A DNA stretch of 64,000 bases from Geomonas oryzae (lineage in GTDB: Bacteria > Desulfobacterota > Desulfuromonadia > Geobacterales > Geobacteraceae): NCBI RefSeq assembly GCF_004117875.1, contig NZ_RAHW01000005.1, positions 1 to 64,000 of the forward strand, given 5' to 3'. Positions within the stretch are counted from its first letter, which is position 1, and the number at the start of each line of letters is the position of its first letter. Both the position numbers and the translations under genes were made by a program. The notes below the pieces were generated by a model. The model saw nothing but the letters and a program-made list of their open reading frames with translations, was not told where the DNA came from and did no database searches. This document shows positions 43,211 through 52,556 of the stretch, piece after piece.

Positions 43211-45357
43211 GATGCGTCTTCCTGTCTGCCACGCAACAATAGCGCCGCCTGCCGCCCCAACGCCCCCCTTTTTGAGGCGACTTTCCGCAGAAGCGGAAGG
43301 GAGGCTTCGCCAGGGTAGCGCCTGAGCGTCGAGACCGTATCGAGCTTCAGCCTGGTGAGCCCGGTCAGGTGCAGAAGGCTCACGCTGGAGAGCAGTTTCT
43401 CAAGCACGGGGAGCGAGGCCGGATCCCCGATTTCCCCAAGGGCCTGCACGGCCAGCCCCTTCACCTGCAGCTCCTTTCCGGAGAAGCCGGATGTGGCCAG
43501 CATGGCGTGCAGCACCCCGAGGACCCTGGGGGATCTCGCCATCCCCGCGACCTCGAGAGCGGCAAGCCGGGTCTGCCGGTCATGGCTTTCCAGATCCCGC
43601 ACGAGCTCCTCCTCGGCCCCCGTCTCCCCGAACTCAAGCAGCGCCCTGAAGGCCTCGCTCGAGACCCTGCGCTCACCGTGATGGGCGAGCATGCGCAGTT
43701 TCTCCACGGTCTCGGAGAGTTCCAGTTGCCGGATGAGCATGATCAGGTTGCGCAGAAAATACCAGCGACGGTCGGAGAGCCGCTTTATGATGGCCGGGGC
43801 GGCCGCAGTGCCGATCTCCGCCAGCCGGTCCATCATGAAACGCCGCAGCGACATGCTTTCGCTTCCGGCCAGCCGGTCCAAAAGCCCGTCGGTGAAAGGG
43901 GCGCCGACCGTCACGATCACCTCGGCAATCTCGTTGAATCGCGGCTTGCCCCAGGTTTCCAGACCGTCCAGCACCTCGTTGACGAACTCCTCGCAGCCGA
44001 AAAGCTCCAGGACCTGCTCTTTCACCTGGAGAGGCACTCCCCCCCCGGTTACCTCGCGCAGTATATTCAGGAACTCCGGATAAGCACCGGTTCGCAGGAA
44101 GTAGATCCCGATGTCGTAGAGGCTCCGGGCATACCCGGCAAGCTCCTCCCCCTCCCCCTCGACGGATTTCAGGAACAGGAGCAGCATGTCGCCGGTCTTC
44201 TTCTCGATGCAGGACTGGTCGATGGTTTCCAGCAACTCCTGCACTCCTTCACTTCCCAGGAGGGGAACCTGACCCGGCTCCATCATCCTGTGCAGTTTCT
44301 GCTGGTAACTCTTTGGGATGAACTCCTCGCTTGCGTGTTCCCTGAGGATGGTCCTTACCCGCGTCGGCAGGTCCGCCCCCTCCGGTTGCGACTCGTCGGA
44401 AGAGGGAACACCGCTGAACTGGCGCAGCAGCTGCAGGACAAACTGGGGAATGCCCTCCTGGTTCGGACCGATTTCCTCCAGCGTCTCCAGCACCACCTCG
44501 GCCGGCAACTGACGGACAATCGACTCCAGATCGGCTGCGGCGAGCGCCCTGGACGCCCAGGCGGCACCAAGGAACTGCTGACGCATGGCAGGGGTCAGTT
44601 TGCTGACGAAACCGGCGAATCTGCGGTTGGCAAGGTCCATGGCCTGCGGGGACGCCGCTTCCCCCCGGGCCAACGCATCCAGCAGCAGGGGGGCGAATCC
44701 CCCCGACGTAAGGAGACCGTCCTGCCCGGACAGGTTGAGTGCCTCGGCAACGAGTTCCGGGTCGAGCGCCCCCTCGGTGAGCGCCCCGCCGCCCGCCGGC
44801 CCGTTCTTGAGGGCAAGGGCAAAGCGCTCCCACAGGTCCCCGGCGCCGTTCCCCGTCTCCCCTGACTTTGAAAGCGGCTCTTCGGTCATGCCCAGGAGGT
44901 CATAACGAATCTCCCTGATGCCGAGAGAGGTGATGCCCGACTTTTCCCAGACGGCCCGGATCCCTCCGGCGCGATAGATCTTCTCGCGCGTGCTGCCGAG
45001 GATGATGATGAAACGCCGGAGTTCCTCCCTGGTGAGCCCCCGGTTGAAAACCAGCGTCCCGATCTCCCGTTCGTGCAGTACACGCGCGAAATCCCTCATG
45101 ACCGGGTTGAACCTTTCAACAGGCTGATCACCGAGCATGAGGGTCGAACCCGCCACCAGCAGGACCACCTCGTCCAGCTCGCCCAGAAGGGAGGCGTAGC
45201 TCTTCAAAGCGGTGGCGAGGGAAACATCGATCACCTGATGTCCCTGCGGATAAGTCCTCATGTTGCGCCGCGCGACGTTGAGGTCGCGTATCAGCTTCAC
45301 AAGCAACGGTGAGGATGCCGTTTCCGGCGTTCCGGCATGTATGGTTCGATCGCTCAT
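43207..45357 (-). CDS. HEAT-repeat protein with a domain shared with the HD partner
   Basis: A 716-residue soluble protein. Residues about 15-125 are homologous to the N-terminal domain of the HD-GYP protein encoded next. The rest is helical with HEAT/PBS-like repeats in the last third (for example LESHDRQTRLAALEVAGMARSPRVLGVLHAML). It is probably a scaffold that works with the HD protein. The ATG at 45357 is preferred; ATG 45390 is possible and neither has a clear ribosome binding site. It is the first gene of a two-gene operon. Confidence 0.75.
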   Translation of the reverse strand: MSDRTIHAGTPETASSPLLVKLIRDLNVARRNMRTYPQGHQVIDVSLATALKSYASLLGELDEVVLLVAGSTLMLGDQPVERFNPVMRDFARVLHEREIGTLVFNRGLTREELRRFIIILGSTREKIYRAGGIRAVWEKSGITSLGIREIRYDLLGMTEEPLSKSGETGNGAGDLWERFALALKNGPAGGGALTEGALDPELVAEALNLSGQDGLLTSGGFAPLLLDALARGEAASPQAMDLANRRFAGFVSKLTPAMRQQFLGAAWASRALAAADLESIVRQLPAEVVLETLEEIGPNQEGIPQFVLQLLRQFSGVPSSDESQPEGADLPTRVRTILREHASEEFIPKSYQQKLHRMMEPGQVPLLGSEGVQELLETIDQSCIEKKTGDMLLLFLKSVEGEGEELAGYARSLYDIGIYFLRTGAYPEFLNILREVTGGGVPLQVKEQVLELFGCEEFVNEVLDGLETWGKPRFNEIAEVIVTVGAPFTDGLLDRLAGSESMSLRRFMMDRLAEIGTAAAPAIIKRLSDRRWYFLRNLIMLIRQLELSETVEKLRMLAHHGERRVSSEAFRALLEFGETGAEEELVRDLESHDRQTRLAALEVAGMARSPRVLGVLHAMLATSGFSGKELQVKGLAVQALGEIGDPASLPVLEKLLSSVSLLHLTGLTRLKLDTVSTLRRYPGEASLPLLRKVASKRGALGRQAALLLRGRQEDAS

Positions 45358-45683
45358 ATCAACGCTTTTCTTGAGGCACGCGGCAAACATCGGATTCGGA
45401 ACATATAGTCATATCGCTATATAACTTATATCGTCTTGCAAGAAAAGGATTATTTAATGTCAGCCCGCTTCCCGTTTTTGTTTTACGCGGAGTACCCAAG
45501 GGTGCCTTTCGCTTCGCGTCACGGACCGATCATACGCAGTCAAGGACCGACCATCAGTACCGGGAGGTGTTATTGGGCTCGCCCATCCTTATATTCATCT
45601 GTCATAAAAGAAAAAACTTAAACCTCGGATATAATCAAAGTGCTGCCGATTGAGTCAACATCAGGTTGGAGAGGAGGTACGAG
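45358..45683. other. Divergent intergenic region
   Basis: About 325 bp, AT-richer near 45400-45430 (CATATAGTCATATCGCTATATAAC), where divergent promoters for the HEAT and lipoprotein genes probably lie. No gene is seen. Confidence 0.4.
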
Positions 45684-46367
45684 ATGTTGCACTACTGTCA
45701 AAGGTACTTCTTAAAGCGCTTTCTGCTGGCCATCACCCTGGCTATGGTTCTCACGGGATGCGTAGCGTCAAGAAGCGAGGTGCAGGGCAAGTTCACAAGT
45801 CCCGTCACAAAGAACACAACGGCTGACAAAGTAAGCGTGTTCTTCCAGTTCAAGAACCTGCGACAGCAGCACGGCATGGACACGGTGCCGAAGCTTCAGG
45901 TCCACAACGTGAAGGACTTCGACAACCTGTTCAGGGATAGTCTCCAGGAACTGGGCAACGTATCGCAGTACACAACCTTTCTGGAGTCGCCGAACGACGT
46001 GAACAATCCGAAACGCCGCAAGGAGTTGGAAGAGCACAGGGCGAACCACGACTACACAGTGGAGGTCTCATTGCTGGAGGAATCTTCTTTCAGAAAGGAT
46101 TTCTTGAGCGGAACGGTATCGCTCCTTTCCCTTACCCTGATCCCGATGCCTTACTCGTGGGATTACACGATGACGGCAAATGTCATGAAAAAGGGGGGAG
46201 CCCAGGTGGCTTCGTACCAGCGCAAGGCGACGCTGAGCAACTGGGTCCAAGCCGCCCTCATCTTCGCCTACCCCTTCTATCCGTTGGAAGGCAAACGTGA
46301 GGAGATCTACTCAGAATGCCTGCACGACATCTTCAAGCAGATCGAGGCGGAAAGAGTGTTGAAATGA
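45684..46367 (+). CDS. Hypothetical lipoprotein
   Basis: A 227-residue exported lipoprotein with signal peptide and lipobox LTGC (near Cys26). No family is recognised. The mature part is alpha/beta with a hydrophobic stretch SLLSLTLIPMPYSWDYTM in the middle. The ATG at 45684 follows GAGGAGG; the earlier ATG 45666 lies in the ribosome-binding region. It has its own strong terminator. Confidence 0.65.
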   Translation: MLHYCQRYFLKRFLLAITLAMVLTGCVASRSEVQGKFTSPVTKNTTADKVSVFFQFKNLRQQHGMDTVPKLQVHNVKDFDNLFRDSLQELGNVSQYTTFLESPNDVNNPKRRKELEEHRANHDYTVEVSLLEESSFRKDFLSGTVSLLSLTLIPMPYSWDYTMTANVMKKGGAQVASYQRKATLSNWVQAALIFAYPFYPLEGKREEIYSECLHDIFKQIEAERVLK

Positions 46368-46414
46368 CCTGCTAAAGTTTTGCATCTTTCAAACCGGCTT
46401 GCTGCACAGAACGC

Positions 46415-46453
46415 AAGAAGCCGGGCAGTATCTCTGCCCGGCTTCTTCTTTTT
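46415..46453 (+). terminator. Terminator of the lipoprotein gene
   Basis: A 14-bp perfect stem, AAGAAGCCGGGCAG with CTGCCCGGCTTCTT, and a 5-nt loop, followed by CTTTTT. Confidence 0.95.
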
Positions 46454-46528
46454 CAAGCTATGGACTGGTCCGCTCCGTCAGCGGAGCGTTCAGGGCAAAA
46501 TCGCTGCCCGGCTTGCGTTGCAATCATG

Positions 46529-47809
46529 CTAACGGCCGTCGCTAAAGAGCGGAACGCTCGCGCCAAGGCCATGGACGACACTGGTGAAGGCGTTACGGTT
46601 CTCGAGCTTCTCGGGGCCGAAGCGCTCTTCGAAAAGGCGCCGGATCATAGGTATGCGCGAGGTCCCCCCGGTGAGGAACACGGTGTCGATCGCATCGCAA
46701 CCGACTCCCGACCTGCTGATCACTTCGTCTATGGTACCGGAGATCCGGTTCAGGTTCTCCTGGTTGATCGCCTCGAACTCCTCTCTGCTGATCCCTTCAT
46801 TGATGACCAGGTTGCGCTCCCGGAAGCTGATCTCTGCATGGTCCTGCTGCGACAGCTCGCATTTCGCCTTCTCTATGCGCTGAAACAGAAAGAAGCCGTA
46901 GTTGTCGCTGATGAGGTGCTCGAGGTTTTCCAGGGCTTGCCTGTCCGTCGCGGCATTTTTGATGAGCCGGATCTGCTCCCGAATCTTTCTCGTCCTCAAG
47001 AGCGGGATCCTGTGCCACTGGCAGAGTGTGTAAATGATGCTGTGCGGGATGTCGAAAAGCTCGTCCTTCCCCATCCCCTTGTACTTGACGCCGCGGCCGA
47101 AATACTTGGCGACCTTTTCCCACATGATCTGCGAGTCGAACTTGTCGCCGGCGGTATAGACCCCGCCGATGGAGAGGACGTCGGAGCGCCGGTCGGCCCT
47201 GGCGAAGGCTCCCCCTTTCACCCTGATGACGGTGAAGTCGGAGGTGCCGCCGCCGAAGTCGCCGATGAAGACGAGTTTTTCAGCCCCGGCGGGGAGCGTC
47301 TCTTCAAACGAGAGTGCGGCGGCCACGGGTTCAAACTGGAAATGGATATGGCGGAACCCCGCCTTGCGGGCCGCCTTCTCGAGCCTGAGCTGCGCCAGGG
47401 CGTCCTTTTCCGCGTCTTCCGAGAAGACAACGGGGCGCCCGAGAACGACGCTGTCCACAGGAGCACCGACGTACGCTTCCCCCTTCGCCTTGATCCGCCT
47501 CAGGATGATGGCGACCAGATCCTCGATGCCGTACTTCTTGCCGAACACCTCCGTCCCCTCGAAGCTCCTGTTGGGCAGGAAGGTCTTTATCGACTGCATG
47601 AAGCGCCCCGCCGCCCCCTCGCCCACGTACTGGCCGATGGCGTCCTGGCCGGTGAAGATCTCGTCGTCCTCGTTGAAGTAGAGGACCGAGCGCATCAGAG
47701 AGCGGTTGGCGCTTGTTTCGTCGATGTCTACTACTTCGACCTTGCCGTCCCGGTAAACGGAAAGTGCGGAATTCGTGGTCCCGAAATCGATGCCGAAAAC
47801 TACCTTCAT
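46529..47809 (-). CDS. Hsp70-like chaperone (YegD type)
   Basis: A 426-residue actin-fold ATPase. The N-terminal phosphate-1 motif is GIDFGTTNSAL, phosphate-2 is FIGDFGGGTSDF (about 185-196), and the C-terminal adenosine motif is VFLTGGTSRIPMIRRLF. The substrate-binding domain of DnaK is missing, so it is a YegD-like short Hsp70. Client proteins are unknown. It is the last gene before the integrative element on the left. Confidence 0.88.
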   Translation of the reverse strand: MKVVFGIDFGTTNSALSVYRDGKVEVVDIDETSANRSLMRSVLYFNEDDEIFTGQDAIGQYVGEGAAGRFMQSIKTFLPNRSFEGTEVFGKKYGIEDLVAIILRRIKAKGEAYVGAPVDSVVLGRPVVFSEDAEKDALAQLRLEKAARKAGFRHIHFQFEPVAAALSFEETLPAGAEKLVFIGDFGGGTSDFTVIRVKGGAFARADRRSDVLSIGGVYTAGDKFDSQIMWEKVAKYFGRGVKYKGMGKDELFDIPHSIIYTLCQWHRIPLLRTRKIREQIRLIKNAATDRQALENLEHLISDNYGFFLFQRIEKAKCELSQQDHAEISFRERNLVINEGISREEFEAINQENLNRISGTIDEVISRSGVGCDAIDTVFLTGGTSRIPMIRRLFEERFGPEKLENRNAFTSVVHGLGASVPLFSDGR

Positions 47810-47832
47810 GCAGACTCCCGAAAAAAAGCAAA

Positions 47833-47854
47833 GGCGGGTTCCAAGGAACCCGCC
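47833..47854 (-). terminator. Hairpin ahead of the YegD gene
   Basis: GGCGGGTTCC and GGAACCCGCC pair with a 2-nt loop, followed on the minus strand by TTTGCTTTTTTT. It would stop minus-strand transcripts coming from the right (tRNA or element) before the chaperone gene. Confidence 0.72.
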
Positions 47855-47878
47855 CGTGCAATGGGTTGACGCAGAAAC

Positions 47879-47910
47879 AAAAAGGACTTAACCGTAACCG
47901 GCTAAGCCCT
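47879..47910 (-). terminator. Presumed original terminator of tRNA-Gly
   Basis: On the minus strand GGGCTTA/TAAGTCC (with a G-U) encloses GCCG/CGGT and is followed by TTTTTG. It lies just left of the distal att copy, where the tRNA would have ended before the element inserted. The tRNA is now 8 kb away. Confidence 0.55.
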
Positions 47911-47921
47911 TGAGTTCTTTT

Positions 47922-47944
47922 TGGAGCGGGAAACGGGATTCGAA
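47922..47944. repeat. Attachment site, left (distal) copy
   Basis: A 23-bp direct repeat, starting TGGAGCGGG and ending GGATTCGAA, identical to the 3' end of tRNA-Gly at 55923-55945. Sequence beyond it (GCCATA against CCCGCG) differs. It marks the left end of the integrated element. Confidence 0.9.
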
Positions 47945-48189
47945 GCCATATCACCCTTTTCTCGCTAATGTTTTTAGCAGATCCGTAACGGCTTGTCAAG
48001 ACTGGTTTTTTACCACCAAAACAACAGGTTATCTCAATTTTCTATCCGGCTACCAAGTTTATCCAATGTCGTTTAAGGTCGCTCAACTTCTTACTTTGGG
48101 TGAAACATTAGTGAGACACTCTTTCTTGTTCCGCTATCGGCGTCGACGAGGGCAGTCAACGTCGACTGTTTTTCCTAGCCCTCCTGAAG

Positions 48190-49626
48190 TCAAAGTTTGA
48201 AAATTTTGTCAATGGCTATCTTCCTACATCGACTAGGTGGTTCGTTGAATTTATGTTCGTAGATTTTTAGATGCCCATCTTTTTCGCAAGAAATGACAAT
48301 TGGATTATGTCCAAGTCTTGAATCACGATCAATATTTAACAGGTATTTTTCTTTGGCTTTTAGCTCTTCGTCTATTTTAAGTAAGATAAAAGCCTTATTT
48401 TCAATACCTGAGAAGTAATATAGCTGATTAGCTGAAATAAAAAACCTTGGAAGCTCATGTTGAACGTTAAAACCTGATAGTTCAATTTTACTTGGATTGA
48501 AGTCAACATCTAATCCAGACTTAATTGAGGAAACTGGAATTTTCCCGATGCAAACAAACTGTGTACTGTTAAGCAGTTCAAAAGCCAAAACCAATTCTTT
48601 TGTCTTAGTGAAATACCCGAGACTTGAATAGCGAAGTTCATTACTGCCAGAATAAATAACCCTTCTATAGATTTCTTTTCGCTCAGCCAAATCAAAAGCC
48701 ATCAGGTAAATTTTTCCGTTTTGCTCTGGTTGCAAATGTCCCTTTTCAGGGCCTAGAAGCCATGCAAGATAAAGAATATTATCTATTACGACACCAGAAG
48801 ATTCTACGGCATGAATATGGGTATCAATAACTGATGTCTTACCGCCATATGTTATTTCAATATAATTTCTGAATAAATCGTCCTTCGATGTGAAGTAGAC
48901 TGCTAAGTCGCCGCTAAACTTATGAGACTTTCCAAACAAATTTAATCGTGGAAATAGCGCAGCAAATCTATCTTCTTCATATAACGTATCATTGATACCT
49001 GGCTCAATTTCTCCATGGCAGTCAACAACATTTTTACAAAAGGCTGCTTTCGCTTTATCTAGTGCGCTTTTCTGCAACTGGGGAGCTGGTTCTGGGGTTG
49101 ATACTCCCTTGTTTTTTGTCAGTGAACCAACAGCAAAGCAAGCCACAATTGCAATTATAAAAATTGGAAACATTTCCACATAAGGTCTTAGTGTTTGTTT
49201 CGGTGTATTGTCAGCAACTCGTCGAAGTATGAAGAAATTTATAATACCTAACGGCAACCAATAAATTGCACCTGCTGTTAAAGCTATGAGGCTACCAAAT
49301 TTAAATACAAACTGAATTTTTTGTAAGAAATCATCAGCCCCTCGAAAGGCGTAACCGATAACAATCCAACAGGTGAGTTGAACTGGAAGGGCGGTAAAAA
49401 ACAGTGCCCATATAATTTTGGACATCTGCTTATTTATGCGTCCCATCATGTAGCCAAGAGCTGGAATTGAAGCGAGGGAACCAATCGTAAATAGGGTAAG
49501 GAAGATGAGCCTAACGTTTAATAAGAGGGACGAAAGGAACCAGTTTGAAGTAACCGTTACCAGAAGTATCGTATTGCCAAAAATTATATTCAGCAGAACT
49601 GCAACCCAGGTTCGGGACAATTTCAT
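48190..49626 (-). CDS. AT-rich hypothetical membrane protein, element cargo
   Basis: A 478-residue protein with lower GC than the host genes. Four to five transmembrane helices occupy residues about 8-175; the remainder (about 190-478) is a soluble domain that looks like a beta-rich, possibly propeller fold (repeated YxxD strands), with a CKNVVDCHG Cys pair near 197-203. No family is recognised. It faces the left att. Its ATG is preceded by an AAGGAAT box. A defence or host-interaction role is speculation based only on location. Confidence 0.68.
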   Translation of the reverse strand: MKLSRTWVAVLLNIIFGNTILLVTVTSNWFLSSLLLNVRLIFLTLFTIGSLASIPALGYMMGRINKQMSKIIWALFFTALPVQLTCWIVIGYAFRGADDFLQKIQFVFKFGSLIALTAGAIYWLPLGIINFFILRRVADNTPKQTLRPYVEMFPIFIIAIVACFAVGSLTKNKGVSTPEPAPQLQKSALDKAKAAFCKNVVDCHGEIEPGINDTLYEEDRFAALFPRLNLFGKSHKFSGDLAVYFTSKDDLFRNYIEITYGGKTSVIDTHIHAVESSGVVIDNILYLAWLLGPEKGHLQPEQNGKIYLMAFDLAERKEIYRRVIYSGSNELRYSSLGYFTKTKELVLAFELLNSTQFVCIGKIPVSSIKSGLDVDFNPSKIELSGFNVQHELPRFFISANQLYYFSGIENKAFILLKIDEELKAKEKYLLNIDRDSRLGHNPIVISCEKDGHLKIYEHKFNEPPSRCRKIAIDKIFKL

Positions 49627-49639
49627 TTCATTTATTCCT

Positions 49640-49993
49640 TTGGGCTAACGTAATGAGACACCAGTGGCGGCAAAAACCACTTCTGAAGTGCCCGTCTCTC
49701 AAGGCCGGGAGAAACCCTGCATTAATGCCACCTATAATTCAAACCTCGCACTGGATCAAGAAAAATCTATTCGCCATCGTTCGGTCGGTGCTGTGGAGCC
49801 AATGGGGGCTCCGCCCGGGAACGATAACTTTAGCTGTTGCTTGAACTCTCTTCCCGTCTTCTGGCTAAATCCAATGTCTGCCCTGGAGACATCATTTAAA
49901 GAAGACGGGATATCGAATCATTGGGTTAATGAGAAATGTAAACAATGAAAGCAGCGGCGGAGATGCTAAAACCCACATCTCCGCCGCCTTTTT
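49640..49993 (+). ncRNA. Candidate structured RNA
   Basis: About 350 bases without a coding frame but dense in hairpins on the plus strand: GAGAC/GTCTC closing an AGTGG/CCACT and CACTT/GAAGTG pair (49650-49700), GGAGCC/GGCTCC (49796-49814), CCCGTCTTC (49854) with GAAGACGGG (about 49902) enclosing ATGTCT/AGACAT, and a final strong terminator. A free-standing RNA ended by its own terminator is the simplest reading. No known family was recognised and no promoter was assigned. Confidence 0.45.
49954..49993 (+). terminator. Terminator of the candidate RNA
   Basis: A 12-bp perfect stem, GCGGCGGAGATG with CATCTCCGCCGC, around a 10-nt loop, followed by CTTTTT. Confidence 0.9.
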
Positions 49994-49999
49994 GCCTTG

Positions 50000-51010
50000 T
50001 GGGAAAACGGTTTCTCGCCCTGCATTATAGCGTTAAAGCGACCGGTCCCACGTTTCAACATTTACTGCCGGTGGATTGCTCCAACCGTTGGAGAATTCAA
50101 ACCTGCCGATACTGACTGCACAACACCCTACAACAACATCACCAGAACAGCAGCGTGTGGCTACCGTGCTTCGCCCAGGCACCTTTTCAGTGCACGCGCT
50201 CTAAACTTCGCTTACCCCTCTCCGTATGCCATCCCTTGCGGGTACGGATCGAGTGCCCCATGCTCTTCACATGTGTACTCAGGTCGAAAGAGTCGCATAC
50301 TGCAAACATCGCATATATTGGGTTACTACCACGGCTCCGAGCCCTCCCGACCTTAGTCGAAAGGTTACTTCCCCGATTCGGACCCTCCCGGCACCGTCGT
50401 ACTGACCAGCCCGCCGAGCATAAGTTCTACCTTAACGAACGCTTAAATATAGCATGGTGACGGTGGCTTCTGTGCTACTGAAGATGGTGGCTTGCGCCAC
50501 TGATGAAACCAATATTCCGGGGTCATCAAATTTGGGATACGGAGTGTCACGGCTCTCCTTACTCATCATCTTTTCGTAGTTTTAAAATGAAGCTTCGCTT
50601 TCGCTCACCGTTTAACTGCTCTACCATGCCTGCCGGTCGCGGTTATCCGCTTTTTCGTGCTGCTCTAATGCTGTGAGGCTTCACAGATAGCCGATTCGCA
50701 AGGTGCCACCCTTGCAACTGCTAATCCTCTCAGCACCGCATATACCGGCATAGGTATTTTGCGTTTGGGCATAGCCCCTATCCCCGTCATGGGGTTACGT
50801 TCAGGTCCTATCCAGGCGCACCACTCCAGTCCGTCGTAGACTCAACACATAATCACATCCCATGCAGAGGTTGGCGGCCTCCTTTGGTGCATAGGGTAGC
50901 TCTTAAGTGCTGGTCTCCAAACCGGACGTGCCTCTTTCGATAGCTTCTCCGGCTTTCCCCCACTCCTTATCGCTCGCTTACTAACACAGTGCTGGCAACA
51001 CTGTTCCCAT
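50000..51010 (-). mobile_element. Group II intron remnant without reverse transcriptase
   Basis: On the minus strand 50917-50955 forms a typical domain V: AAGCCGG arm with the AGC triad, a GAAA tetraloop, and the GCACGTCCGGTTT arm. Further downstream (50821 leftwards) the strand begins GTGCGCC, the usual 5' start of a bacterial group II intron, followed by structured non-coding DNA. Two intron pieces may therefore be abutted here. No reverse transcriptase frame is left, so these are probably relics, or ORF-less introns needing a maturase in trans. Confidence 0.48.
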
Positions 51011-52331
51011 GGTGGCTAATCATGGTAAACGAACGCTTCGGATTGCTGCTGCGCGGCTGGTGTCCGCATGCCGACGATTGACATATACATATTGTCCTGG
51101 CGGACAATAAGGGAGGGTGTCAACGTCCCGGCAACTACTCTGGTCTTCCTTCTCCTTTCTGGGTCTGTGCCCAAATTCTGTGCGGGTAGGCTCTGGGGCC
51201 AAATTCTATCGCGTGTTCATGCGGATGATGGTATCCGCATTCTGGCGAATGCGGAAGCGCAATGTTCGCCTTATACCCCACTCCGGTCATGCTTACGCAT
51301 GATGCGAACATCGCAAAGAAAAAATCCTTTATCGGGCAACCAGCCGGGCACCCACGATGTATCCGTTTGTCACCCTACCTGTGCCGTGACCGGTGCCAAC
51401 GTGGTGACGTATTGTTGCCCGCACGGGCACCATTAAGGTGCCCGTGCAATCCGAAGCACCGTATTCTGTTAAAATGAATTTCGCCGTTTAGGCACCATTG
51501 CTCATGCCGAAACGTCGCCTAATCGGCGACCTTTCGGCGACCTTTCGGCGACCGGGAAGGTGCCGCTTTCGTTGCAGCCGTGACACCGGCAGGGAGACAC
51601 GACTAGGTTTTAGCCGATTACGGACTTTTGAAGTTGGTAGAATGAGGGAGCAAGGTACAAAGTTACTTTTTGGGAGTCGCCAGCACATAAGCAGGTAACA
51701 CCCCTTCGTTCCGATTCTCCATAGAAACAGCCCCATCCGGTGCACTTTGTGGTATAAATAGAAAAAACAGCTACTTACAAGATTATTCTGTTTGACTTGG
51801 GCATTGTTTTGTTGTACATAATTTATCGTCGGATTTTCCCCGACACCCCTGCAAGGGGCTTTATTTCCATCTCGTCGTTTTCGACGAGTCTGAACCAAAT
51901 CGGTTATTCTTTTGCAGTTTTTCTAAGAGATTCGTCTGTCCGCAATCGGAGGATACCTGCTCCTTCCGGCGGACACATCGTGAAGCATCAAGGGCCGAAG
52001 TGCGCCCAGAACACTCCTAACATGGTCATGTCGCCCGACTTGACCTTTTTCATTTCCATTCCATTACCCTTCAAATCCAGCAATTACATTAACTCCTGCC
52101 TTGGGCTGGTTTTTATAGCCGCCCGTATCTATCAGTTTGCCATTCATACCCGTTATCGCCATCCCATCTTGTTCATGTAGCGATCAATTCCCACCATTCA
52201 TCTTTCCGCTGGTTTTCCTGTCATCAGATTATTAGTCCACCGATAGCCGCATCAAGCGGCGCAAGGGTATCGGTTGTATTGCAGTACCTAAGCCCCTTGC
52301 AGGGAACTAATTCCCTTGGGAGGACTACCCC
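51011..52331. other. Long non-coding stretch in the element
   Basis: About 1.3 kb without a credible gene. Visible structures are ATTGTCC/GGACAAT around TGGC (about 51092), an 11-bp hairpin GCACGGGCACC/GGTGCCCGTGC (51421-51447), a run of three GGCGACCTTTC units (51526-51560) and a TGTCCG...CGGACA stem-loop (51939-51976). The promoter of the following operon must be near its right end. Candidate roles are an RNA, a replication or transfer origin, or intron debris. Confidence 0.45.
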
Positions 52332-52556
52332 ATGTCGAAACTGAAACCGCGCGAGAAGAAGCGCATTCGCATCACCGTTGATATCCCGTCCGACGTTGCC
52401 GCAAAACTGGACAGCCTCAAGACAAGGGCCGCCCGACTCGGGTTTGCCGTTTCCTTGAGTGCCGACCTTGTGAACAGCATCCGCCAGCACCTGAAGGGTC
52501 TTGATGCTGAGTTAAAGGCGCTGGAGAAGAAGACCGGCGAGAGGGGGGGGAACTAA
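52332..52556 (+). CDS. Ribbon-helix-helix-like DNA-binding protein
   Basis: A 74-residue basic protein. KKRIRITVDIPSDVAAKLDSLKTRAARLGFAVSLSADLVNSI fits a ribbon-helix-helix (CopG/MetJ) fold with a beta strand followed by two helices, then a coiled C-terminus. It is likely an autorepressor or partition-like binding factor of the element. The ATG has GGGAGGA upstream. Its stop overlaps the next start (TAATG), so the genes are coupled. Confidence 0.68.
   Translation: MSKLKPREKKRIRITVDIPSDVAAKLDSLKTRAARLGFAVSLSADLVNSIRQHLKGLDAELKALEKKTGERGGN

Noticed and set aside
49640-49993. tmRNA or RNase P RNA
   Set aside because: No tRNA-like ends, no tag-peptide frame, and none of the conserved RNase P segments were found.
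49640-51450. Retron or other reverse-transcriptase defence system
   Set aside because: The structured DNA is suggestive, but no reverse transcriptase frame of any length is present in the element.
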